A model generated the notes under the pieces. That model saw nothing but the letters and a program-made list of their open reading frames with translations. It was not told where the DNA came from and searched no databases. Source: Clostridia bacterium (lineage in GTDB: Bacteria; Bacillota; Clostridia; Christensenellales; CALWSW01). Taken from it: DNA of 6,449 bases. Position numbers and translations under genes: made by a program. The stretch spans positions 1-6,449 of the forward strand of contig JAHZEH010000114.1 in NCBI GenBank assembly GCA_019421925.1, written 5' to 3'. This document shows positions 1 to 5,590 of this stretch, piece by piece (within the stretch, counting starts at the first letter, position 1; every line of letters begins with the position of its first letter).

Positions 1-439
1 GGGTTTTGACGTCCACAGTCAGCCCGGGCACCTGTTCGAGCAGATACCCGCCCAGGAGGGGGGCCATGTGCATGGAGTCCATGGGGAAGCTCTTATCGGC
101 GCGGCGGGAGTTGACCTTGAAGGTACAAGGCCCTCTGCGGGCCACCTCGTCTGTCATCAGGTCCACAGCCGCCGCGCAGATGGCGTCCCAGTCCTTCTCA
201 ACCTCCCGGGCGGGGCTGACCGAATAGATACCGAACACCCGGGTCAGGCGGTCGATGGCCTCCCGTTCCCGCTCGGGGGGATAGCCAGTGGCATAATAGC
301 GGCCCTGGGCGCGCACCACCTGGGCGCCCAGATCGGACAGGGCGTTGCGGATGGCCTCGATGAGCAGACGCTCGAAATAGGGGCGGTTGCCCCCCTTCAG
401 ATGAATTTCTCCATAACGGATGAGCAATACTTTGCGCAT
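1..439 (-). CDS. thiI: ThiI, tRNA 4-thiouridine synthase, N-terminal part (partial at left edge)
   Basis: ThiI adenylates U8 of tRNA and transfers persulfide sulfur from a cysteine desulfurase to make 4-thiouridine; in many bacteria it also feeds thiamine thiazole synthesis. Seen here: translation from the ATG at 439 gives MRKVLLIRYGEIHLKGGNRP, the typical ThiI opening with the RYGE...LKG.NR motif. It continues through an N-terminal ferredoxin-like region (about residues 1-70) into a THUMP domain. The THUMP hallmark FKVNSRRADKSFPMDS lies at residues 107-122. The frame stays open to the left edge, so 146 residues are visible. The PP-loop ATP-binding domain and any rhodanese domain lie outside the window, so the mechanistic subtype cannot be told. 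A good site, GGAGG, sits 8 nt before the ATG. It lies downstream of a cysteine desulfurase on the same strand, the usual partner (NifZ-ThiI in Bacillus subtilis), but 324 bp away. Identification is confident. Confidence 0.95.
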   Translation of the reverse strand, partial: MRKVLLIRYGEIHLKGGNRPYFERLLIEAIRNALSDLGAQVVRAQGRYYATGYPPEREREAIDRLTRVFGIYSVSPAREVEKDWDAICAAAVDLMTDEVARRGPCTFKVNSRRADKSFPMDSMHMAPLLGGYLLEQVPGLTVDVKT

Positions 440-763
440 ACGTACTTCCTCCGTGCAATCAGATCTTTATCCTTGGCAAAGGCGCCCCCGGCGAGCAAAG
501 GCGCACCTGTCTCAACGTGTTAATTTGGACTCTTTCACATGATGGGCTTTTGTTTTGTGGATAACCCCCCAAAGCCTTTTGTTTGCGCCTCGAAAGGGCT
601 GCATATCAGTCAGCCGCTTGGCGCCTCTGGAGATTCCGCAGGATCGCCGCGTTCAGGGACGAGGCGGAGGCTCCAGGGCATAGCGTATTTTTCTCGGACC
701 CGGGCGGAGCTCCAGTGGGCAGGCCGCAAAGAAAGCGCAGGGGGGATATCGGCTGGGCAGGCC
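440..763. other. 324-bp intergenic gap between cysteine desulfurase and thiI
   Basis: I find no convincing gene here. The short open frames in this stretch are out-of-frame extensions of the neighbouring genes, with no ribosome site or recognisable protein. What can be seen: a 10-bp direct repeat GCAAAGGCGC at 476-485 and 495-504, just upstream of the thiI ribosome site; a perfect DnaA-box 9-mer (TTATCCACA on the minus strand, 556-564) inside a weak 6-bp inverted repeat GGCTTT/AAAGCC (545-550 and 571-576); and an 8-bp palindrome GGAGCTCC near 706-713. No hairpin followed by a T-run was found after the desulfurase stop, so read-through into thiI is possible. No clear sigma-A promoter for thiI was found either. 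The gap is unusually long for this gene pair. Confidence 0.6.
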
Positions 764-1909
764 TCAGCGCCTGCGGAAACGGCGCAGGACGGTAATCTGG
801 CGGCTGACCTCCTCCGCCACGATGTCCATCTCCTCTATTGTGTTGTAGGGGCACAGGCTGAACCGGATGGCGCCCTGGGCCCGCTCGCCGGTGACGCCGA
901 TGGCGGCGAGAATGCGGTTGCTGCCCTTCTTGTGGCTGGAGCAGGCCGAGCCGGTGCTCACGTAAATCTCCTTTGCCTCCAGAGCATGGAGCAATACCTC
1001 ACCCCGTATGCCCAGGAAGGAGACATTGAGCAGATGAGGCGCGCTGTCGCGGGGGTCGGGCCCGTTGAGCACAACCCCGTCGAGCCGCCTGAGGTTTTCC
1101 CACAGGCGCATCTTGCAGGCGCGCATGCGTTCCAGCTTTTCGGCGTAGTCCTGCTGCATGATCTCCAGGGATTTGCCCATGGCGATAATGCCGGGGGCGT
1201 TGGTGGTGCCGCTGCGCAGTCCCCTCTCCTGTCCGCCGCCCATGACGCCGCCCGCATTTTTGACGCCTTTGCGCAGCAGCAGCGCACCGACGCCCTTGGG
1301 GGCGTGGAATTTGTGGCCGGAGATGGTGTATAGATCTGCGGGGAGCGCCCCGAAGGGGGTTTTGCAAAAGCCCTGCACACCGTCGCTGTGGAAGAGGGTG
1401 GAGGGGTTGATCCGCTTGACTGTGTTGTAAATACCCTGGAGATCGGCCACTGTGCCGATCTCGTTGTTGACATGCATAATGCTCACCAGCGCTGTGTTGG
1501 GGGTGATGCTGGCGGCAAGCTCCTGTATGGAGATAGCCCCTGTTCTGTCGCAGCCCAGCGTGACGACCTCGTGCCCGGACTGCTCCAGGGCACGGAAAAC
1601 TTCGTGCACCGAGGGGTGCTCCAGGGAACTGGTGATAAAGCGCCAGGGCTTGCCCCTGAGCGTGGCCGCAGTGCCCAGTATGGCGATGTTGTTGGATTCA
1701 GAGCCGCCGGCAGTGAAATAAATCTCGTCGGCAGCGGCCCCCAGGCAGGCCCCCAGCTTTTCCCGTACGGCGTCGACCCCCCGCTCCACTTTGACGGCCG
1801 GGCCGTACATGGAGGAGGGATTAAAGTGTTCCTGCGTCATATAATGAAGGGCGACACGGGCCGATTCGTCAAAGACCCGAGTCGTCGCGCTGTTGTCCAG
1901 ATAGATCAA
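764..1909 (-). CDS. Cysteine desulfurase (NifS/IscS-like, class V aminotransferase fold)
   Basis: This is a PLP enzyme that turns L-cysteine into alanine and a protein-bound persulfide, used for tRNA thiolation or Fe-S assembly. From the TTG start it has 381 residues, the normal family length. Visible motifs: the N-terminus IYLDNSATT; GGSESNN at 68-74; the PLP-stacking His98 in SLEHPS; D176 and Q179 in HSDGVQGF; the Schiff-base Lys200 in SGHKFHAPKG; RSGTTNAPG at 232-240; catalytic Cys323 in STGSACSSHKK; and the carboxylate-binding Arg349 in IRFSL. All key residues are present. The start is chosen as TTG at 1909 because AGGAG lies 9 nt before it; the in-frame ATG at 1918 abuts the ribosome site with no spacing. 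A further upstream ATG at 2038 would lie beyond the predicted promoter. Next to thiI, it most likely serves as the NifZ-type sulfur donor for 4-thiouridine, but a housekeeping Fe-S role cannot be excluded. Confidence 0.95.
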   Translation of the reverse strand: MIYLDNSATTRVFDESARVALHYMTQEHFNPSSMYGPAVKVERGVDAVREKLGACLGAAADEIYFTAGGSESNNIAILGTAATLRGKPWRFITSSLEHPSVHEVFRALEQSGHEVVTLGCDRTGAISIQELAASITPNTALVSIMHVNNEIGTVADLQGIYNTVKRINPSTLFHSDGVQGFCKTPFGALPADLYTISGHKFHAPKGVGALLLRKGVKNAGGVMGGGQERGLRSGTTNAPGIIAMGKSLEIMQQDYAEKLERMRACKMRLWENLRRLDGVVLNGPDPRDSAPHLLNVSFLGIRGEVLLHALEAKEIYVSTGSACSSHKKGSNRILAAIGVTGERAQGAIRFSLCPYNTIEEMDIVAEEVSRQITVLRRFRRR

Positions 1910-1918
1910 AATTATCAT

Positions 1919-1923
1919 CTCCT
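1919..1923 (-). promoter_or_regulatory. Ribosome binding site deciding the TTG start of the cysteine desulfurase
   Basis: The minus strand reads CAGGAG immediately followed by ATGATAATT and then TTG. AGGAG has no spacing to the ATG at 1918 but an ideal 9-nt spacing to the TTG at 1909. With TTG the protein begins M-IYLDNSATT, matching the usual N-terminus of the family (MIYLDN...). Confidence 0.65.
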
Positions 1924-1996
1924 GAAAATAAAGTGCGTACTCCCGCAGGATCAATATATGAAAAATCAAGCGGCGCGGTGCGATGACGCAGGATAA

Positions 1997-2025
1997 ACTA
2001 TACCATAATTCCGGCGTTTTTTCAC
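1997..2025 (-). promoter_or_regulatory. Predicted sigma-A promoter for the cysteine desulfurase
   Basis: On the minus strand there is a -35-like GTGAAA (2020-2025, 4 of 6 matches) and a -10 TATAGT (1997-2002, 5 of 6), separated by exactly 17 nt. A TGG just before the -10 makes it an extended -10 element. Transcription would begin near 1990, leaving a leader of about 80 nt before the TTG start. No riboswitch, T-box or attenuator is apparent in that leader. Confidence 0.55.
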
Positions 2026-2031
2026 TTTCTA

Positions 2032-2061
2032 TTTTCAATATCCCGCTGTATTTGCTATAAT
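2032..2061 (+). promoter_or_regulatory. Predicted sigma-A promoter for the zinc-ribbon membrane protein
   Basis: A perfect extended -10, TGC-TATAAT, has its hexamer at 2056-2061. The -35-like TTTTCA (2032-2037, 4 of 6 matches) lies 18 nt upstream. Transcription would begin near 2068, giving a leader of about 65 nt. The -35 elements of this promoter and of the leftward promoter are only 6 bp apart, so the two polymerase sites overlap back to back. Confidence 0.6.
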
Positions 2062-2120
2062 AAACAAAATACGTCCTTTTTTTGCGTTTTCATTCCATCC
2101 CATTTTCTGATAGTTCCGTG

Positions 2121-2126
2121 AGGAGG
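2121..2126 (+). promoter_or_regulatory. Strong Shine-Dalgarno site deciding a TTG start
   Basis: AGGAGG is followed by 8 nt and then TTG at 2135. No in-frame ATG lies between this site and the zinc-ribbon cysteines. The TTG therefore places the CPKCG motif two residues after the initiator Met, as is usual in zinc-ribbon proteins. Confidence 0.8.
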
Positions 2127-2134
2127 TTGATCTT

Positions 2135-4666
2135 TTGATTTGTCCCAAATGCGGGGCCGAAAACCCCGATTATTTTGTTTTTTGCAAGGAGTGTTCCGCC
2201 ATGCTGCCCGAGCCCGGCGCGGAGGACGGAGTATCCCAGAGCGCCCCAGCCCGCGCCGGACAGCCTCTGGCCAACCGTTTCAAGCAGGCCTCCCAATCGG
2301 GCGGCTCCGGCTTTGCGGCGGGCCGGGAGGACCTGCGCCCGGGGGAATATGTTCCTTACAGCCTGAATGATCTGCCCGACGGTCCGGCCTATGATCCCCG
2401 CCAGCGCCACAGGGCCCTCGATCCCTGGGACCTCCTGGAGGACGACCGGCCCAGAGGGGAGAGCCGGGACGCTCAGGCGGACGCCTACGGTTCCAGATTG
2501 GAGGGCGCTTTTGAGCACACGCCCCGTTTTCAGGACCGGTCGCAGCAGTGGAGCTATCAGCCCCGTCCCCGCTACGCTGAGCAGAATCGCAGGCGCGGGC
2601 CGGAGGAGGACGGGAGCGAGGAGTACAGGGCCCGGCTGGAGCGGGAGGGCGGCGAACGCGTACGCATCCAGCGGGAAAGGGAGAAGCAGGAAGAAATTTC
2701 CCGGGAAAGTACGGGCCGGGAGACGGCCAGAGCGGGCGCCATGCCAGCGGGGCATCGCAACCGCATCCCCAGCGTGCGCCCTCAGGCCGCCCGTCCCAAG
2801 TTTATGGAGGAGGATCTCCGCCCGGCTGCCGACACCCAGACACTCCCGTCGAAGAACACCGTCCGCCAGGAGGACTCCAAGGGCGACACCAAGGTGATGC
2901 ATGCAATCCGTCTGGAGGCGCGTGCCGGACAGGCCGCGCCTCCGGCTGAACGGACCGCGGCGCACCCCGCACCCCGCCAGGAGCGGGCCGGGGAGGGCGC
3001 GGTGCAAAGAAACGCCGTCCGGCAGCGGGAGATCGGTCCGGCTGCTAGGGTCAGGGCGGACGCTCCCAAACCCTCCGGGTCTAACGCGCCCGACCGCTTT
3101 ATGCCCGAAGTCAAAAGGACGGACGCGCCTGTCCGCATCCCCCCGGAGGAAAGGGATGTCCCGGCCAGGCCTCTGGCAGGGGAGGAGCCTGCGGAGAGTC
3201 ATGTCCCCACCAAAGCGGAGATCCGCAAGGAGCAGAAGGAGGCCCTCCGCCGCAGCCGGGAGAGGGAGAAGGAGGAACGCTCCGAGCAAAAAGCGCGTAG
3301 CCGCAGGGCCTCTGCGGCACTGGAGGACGAGGCTCTGCCGCCTCCGGACGGGGAGGACTTTGAGGAGTACGGGGACGACGGAAGTTCCAAGCGCAGCAAA
3401 ATGTTCAATATCCTCTTCTGGGTGCTCATCGGTGTTCTGGTTTGCGCCATTGCCTTCTTCGGCATCCGTTATCTGGATGTGAAGTACGGCGGGATTGGCG
3501 CCGCGTTCTCCGCCTGGTTCGGCGGGGAGGGGACCCCCCAAAGCGGCGAGGCCATCGTGGAGACCACGGAATACGAGGGCATGCCTGCCCACAAGATCAG
3601 CGTCTACGGCAAAGACGGCGACACTGTATTCTATAAGGACGTGGGTGAGAAGCGCACCATTCAAAACGGCGGCTGGGCGCTCACCATTGTGGACCTCAAC
3701 TGGGTGCCGGAGGAACCCGACCCCAGTGCGGAGACGATTGAGGTGATTCCACAGGTCAGCATCATCTCCCAGGAGGATGGTACTGAGACGCCGGTGGAGC
3801 TGCCCGCTATCACAGTGGCTGTGGAAAAAGCGGAGCTGAGCCTCAGCCAGCCCCAGGCGGAGGATCTGAACGCCATTCCTCTGAGCGGCGAGGAGTTCAC
3901 CATCTCGGGCAAAGTGGAGGCCGGTACCCCCACCCGTCTGTATCTGGGCGAGGAGGAGATCACCTCCCTGATCGGCTCCGACGGCAGCTTCACATACACC
4001 GGAAAGGTGGAGGGCTATGGCACCTTTGCTTATGAACTGCGCGCCACCCTCTCCCGCCACCGGGAAAACACCATCCCGCTGACCTTTGTGCGGGAGCGGG
4101 CAGAGGTGACGCTGACGGTGGACGATCTGCCCGAGGTGAGCGATGAGACCACCATGAGGGTCACTGGCATGACTGAGCCGGGGGCACAGGTCACCGTGGA
4201 CGGCGAAATTGAGGGGGATGTCACCGTGGAGGAGAGCGGGAAATACGCTTTCACCGCGGTCGTCGGCGAGAGCTACGGCGTCAAGACCTATACCATCACT
4301 GCGACGGTGGGGGATGTGTCCTCCACCCAGAGCGTGGACATCCGGAGGGTCCCCGAGGTGGACTCCTATTCCCGCAGCGCCCAGGTTCTGGATTATAAAC
4401 ATGTCCTTCGCAATCCCAACGACTCCAAGGGCAAGATATTCCGTATAGACGGTACGGTTCAGACCGTGACCGAGGAGGGGAACAGGCAGGTGATCCTCTT
4501 CTATGTGGATAATGATTCCGACAAGCCCGTGACCCTGGACTACTACGGCACAGCCACCCTCGCGGAGGGGGAGGAGTACCGCATCTTCTGCGATGCCAAC
4601 GGCAACACGGAGGAGCCCAAGATGCCCAGAATGAACGCGTGGTTTGCTTATACGACCGCCGATTGA
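2135..4666 (+). CDS. Zinc-ribbon, single-pass membrane protein with extracellular Ig-like repeats, function unknown
   Basis: I do not recognise a named family. The 843-residue protein has: a zinc ribbon at 1-25 with Cys3, Cys6, Cys17 and Cys20 (CPKCG...CKEC); a long low-complexity linker (about 26-420) rich in Arg, Glu, Pro and Ala, with charged, likely helical stretches near 160-190 and 360-395; one membrane helix at about 424-446; and an outer part of nearly 400 residues. The KRSK just before the helix predicts the N-terminus inside. The outer part has a beta-rich region (about 470-560), two tandem Ig-like repeats (about 587-653 and 672-738, each with a G.F/Y.....V..YG...Y.I.AT pattern) and a C-terminal beta domain (about 745-843) that could be OB-like. 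The layout recalls S. aureus TcaA and B. subtilis YvbJ (zinc ribbon, one helix, outer domains), but those linkers are much shorter. It is transcribed alone between its own promoter and a terminator. A role in envelope sensing or scaffolding is only inference. Confidence 0.88.
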   Translation: MICPKCGAENPDYFVFCKECSAMLPEPGAEDGVSQSAPARAGQPLANRFKQASQSGGSGFAAGREDLRPGEYVPYSLNDLPDGPAYDPRQRHRALDPWDLLEDDRPRGESRDAQADAYGSRLEGAFEHTPRFQDRSQQWSYQPRPRYAEQNRRRGPEEDGSEEYRARLEREGGERVRIQREREKQEEISRESTGRETARAGAMPAGHRNRIPSVRPQAARPKFMEEDLRPAADTQTLPSKNTVRQEDSKGDTKVMHAIRLEARAGQAAPPAERTAAHPAPRQERAGEGAVQRNAVRQREIGPAARVRADAPKPSGSNAPDRFMPEVKRTDAPVRIPPEERDVPARPLAGEEPAESHVPTKAEIRKEQKEALRRSREREKEERSEQKARSRRASAALEDEALPPPDGEDFEEYGDDGSSKRSKMFNILFWVLIGVLVCAIAFFGIRYLDVKYGGIGAAFSAWFGGEGTPQSGEAIVETTEYEGMPAHKISVYGKDGDTVFYKDVGEKRTIQNGGWALTIVDLNWVPEEPDPSAETIEVIPQVSIISQEDGTETPVELPAITVAVEKAELSLSQPQAEDLNAIPLSGEEFTISGKVEAGTPTRLYLGEEEITSLIGSDGSFTYTGKVEGYGTFAYELRATLSRHRENTIPLTFVRERAEVTLTVDDLPEVSDETTMRVTGMTEPGAQVTVDGEIEGDVTVEESGKYAFTAVVGESYGVKTYTITATVGDVSSTQSVDIRRVPEVDSYSRSAQVLDYKHVLRNPNDSKGKIFRIDGTVQTVTEEGNRQVILFYVDNDSDKPVTLDYYGTATLAEGEEYRIFCDANGNTEEPKMPRMNAWFAYTTAD

Positions 4667-4685
4667 CGGGGAATTCGAATCAGAG

Positions 4686-4723
4686 AAGAGGGCGGGACGG
4701 CAGCGATGCCGTCCCGCCCTCTT
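4686..4723. terminator. Strong hairpin between convergent genes, probable bidirectional terminator
   Basis: The arms AAGAGGGCGGGACGGC (4686-4701) and GCCGTCCCGCCCTCTT (4708-4723) pair perfectly over 16 bp. A further A-T pair (4702/4707) closes a GCGA tetraloop of the GNRA class. The hairpin lies 19 bp after the stop of the zinc-ribbon gene and 4 bp after the stop of the convergent minus-strand gene. The T-tracts are short on both sides (CTCTTTG to the right, CTCTTCTCT to the left), so termination would rely on the very stable stem. Confidence 0.85.
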
Positions 4724-4727
4724 TGCG

Positions 4728-5366
4728 TCAGGCCCTCCTTTTGCGGAGCATGAACAGCCCGGCGAACATGAACAGGATGCTGCAGGCCATGCCGAAGAGG
4801 CTGCTGCTTTGCAGGGCAAGAGACGGCTGTTTCATGGAGAGCAGGGTATATTGAGTGACCACTATGGAGACGGTGGAGTCTGTCAGGTTGAGAATTTTAA
4901 GGGAGGAGAGAATGGGGCTGTGGAGTTTGCGGGCTGCGACGTTTCCCCAGATGGCCAGCCCCAGTTTAATAAAGGCCACCAGGGCCACAAGATAGACGAT
5001 ATAGCCCTGGTATGCCGTGGCCTCCCCTGTCAGGAACATACAAAGGCAGACATTCAGATAGGACAGGCCGAGCAGGAGGAGAAACCCTCCGCTGCGCCGG
5101 TAGGTAGACCGTTCCAGTTGGAGGCGCGCTTCAGGGTCGTCTGTTTTTCTGACCTGCGCATACCTCCTCAGAATTTGGAACTTTGCCGCGAACAGAATCA
5201 AATAGTAGACGGCGTTGGCCACGAACCAGCCGGAGGAAAGGAGGAGGCCCAGCCCCAGCTTGCCCAGCCCCAGCAGCCCGTTGATCCCCTGGGACACTGC
5301 TGCGATGAGAGCAGTCCGGTCCGGGTAATTTTTCCGGTAGTGGCTGTAAAGTTCCCTGATCTGCAT
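4728..5366 (-). CDS. Small polytopic membrane protein, function unknown
   Basis: This 212-residue protein has about six predicted membrane helices: roughly 20-43, 46-65, 94-113, 120-142, 152-176 and 186-207. A basic, acidic-patched cytoplasmic loop at 66-92 (RRYAQVRKTDDPEAR) and a basic C-terminus (RKRRA) fit an N-in, C-in topology. The start is the ATG at 5366, with AAGGAGG 6 nt upstream; an ATG at 5402 would add 12 residues but has no comparable site. The GYIVYLVALVAF...KL..AI and HSPILSS.K.LNL segments resemble, from memory, a group of hypothetical membrane proteins common in Clostridia. The first two helices faintly recall cation diffusion facilitators, but the metal-binding Asp/His residues are absent. 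No catalytic motif is visible. It follows the PBP gene on the same strand, but a terminator lies between them, so it is probably transcribed separately. Confidence 0.85.
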   Translation of the reverse strand: MQIRELYSHYRKNYPDRTALIAAVSQGINGLLGLGKLGLGLLLSSGWFVANAVYYLILFAAKFQILRRYAQVRKTDDPEARLQLERSTYRRSGGFLLLLGLSYLNVCLCMFLTGEATAYQGYIVYLVALVAFIKLGLAIWGNVAARKLHSPILSSLKILNLTDSTVSIVVTQYTLLSMKQPSLALQSSSLFGMACSILFMFAGLFMLRKRRA

Positions 5367-5409
5367 GAACTTCCTCCTTCGTGTGCCTGCCCTGGATTTC
5401 ACTTTCCCT

Positions 5410-5439
5410 ATCGTAATGGATGTATCCGGGGGGGCGCAA
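5410..5439 (-). promoter_or_regulatory. Weak candidate promoter for the small membrane protein
   Basis: On the minus strand TTGCGC (5434-5439, 3 of 6 matches) is followed after 18 nt by TACGAT (5410-5415, 4 of 6). It is the best sigma-A-like pair I could find in this intergenic region. It would give a leader of about 35-40 nt ending in the AAGGAGG ribosome site. The match is poor, so this is tentative. Confidence 0.25.
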
Positions 5440-5487
5440 GGATGAATTTGACAGAAAAGTTAAAGGGAGAGGCGGACATTGCCGTCC

Positions 5488-5513
5488 GGGGGAGGGACGG
5501 GAGCCGGGCAGGG
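5488..5513 (+). other. Canonical G-quadruplex motif in intergenic DNA
   Basis: The plus strand carries five successive G-runs of 3 or more: G5 (5488-5492), G3 (5494-5496), G3 (5499-5501), G3 (5506-5508) and G3 (5511-5513), with loops of 1, 2, 4 and 2 nt. This meets the standard intramolecular G4 pattern. It lies about 120-150 bp upstream of the membrane protein start, on that gene's template strand. Part of the tract can instead pair in a 6-bp hairpin GACGGG/CCCGTC (5496-5501 and 5514-5519). A small hairpin CGGAC/GTCCG (5473-5477 and 5484-5488) adjoins it on the left. Confidence 0.6.
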
Positions 5514-5552
5514 CCCGTCAATTTTGAAAGCCCAAGCCCTCGACAAAAGCGG

Positions 5553-5590
5553 AAAGGGGGGCAGTTCTCAATGAACTGCCCCCCTTTTTT
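5553..5590. terminator. Terminator overlapping the PBP stop codon
   Basis: The 15-bp perfect stem AAAGGGGGGCAGTTC (5553-5567) with GAACTGCCCCCCTTT (5573-5587) encloses a 5-nt loop. In the minus direction it follows the PBP stop TAA (5591-5589) at once, the stop's last bases belonging to the A-tract of the hairpin. The downstream sequence there is TTTCCGCTTTTG. In the plus direction it is followed by an uninterrupted T6 (5585-5590), so it should work in both directions. It separates PBP transcription from the small membrane protein gene. Confidence 0.88.

Noticed and set aside
476..504. GC-rich direct repeat as a thiI attenuator or terminator
   Set aside because: Only a 5-bp stem can form and no T-run follows, so no regulatory hairpin is supported.
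606..854. Small minus-strand open frame extending into the gap before thiI
   Set aside because: It begins inside the desulfurase in another frame, has no ribosome site and low-complexity Pro/Gly/Arg content.
539..1333. A 264-codon plus-strand open frame opposite the cysteine desulfurase
   Set aside because: It overlaps a gene with all family motifs on the other strand, has no recognisable domain, and is explained by GC-rich codon bias.
2090..4819. A 909-codon minus-strand open frame mirroring the zinc-ribbon gene
   Set aside because: It is in exact codon register with the plus gene, so its stops would need TTA, CTA or TCA codons in that gene. These are simply avoided in this GC-rich genome. 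It has no ribosome site or protein-like composition and runs through the terminator.
5448..5453. Perfect -35 hexamer TTGACA on the plus strand
   Set aside because: No -10 element lies 15-19 nt downstream and no plus-strand gene follows before the terminator.
5473..5488. Small hairpin in the intergenic region as a terminator
   Set aside because: The stem is only 5 bp and lacks a T-tract in either direction.
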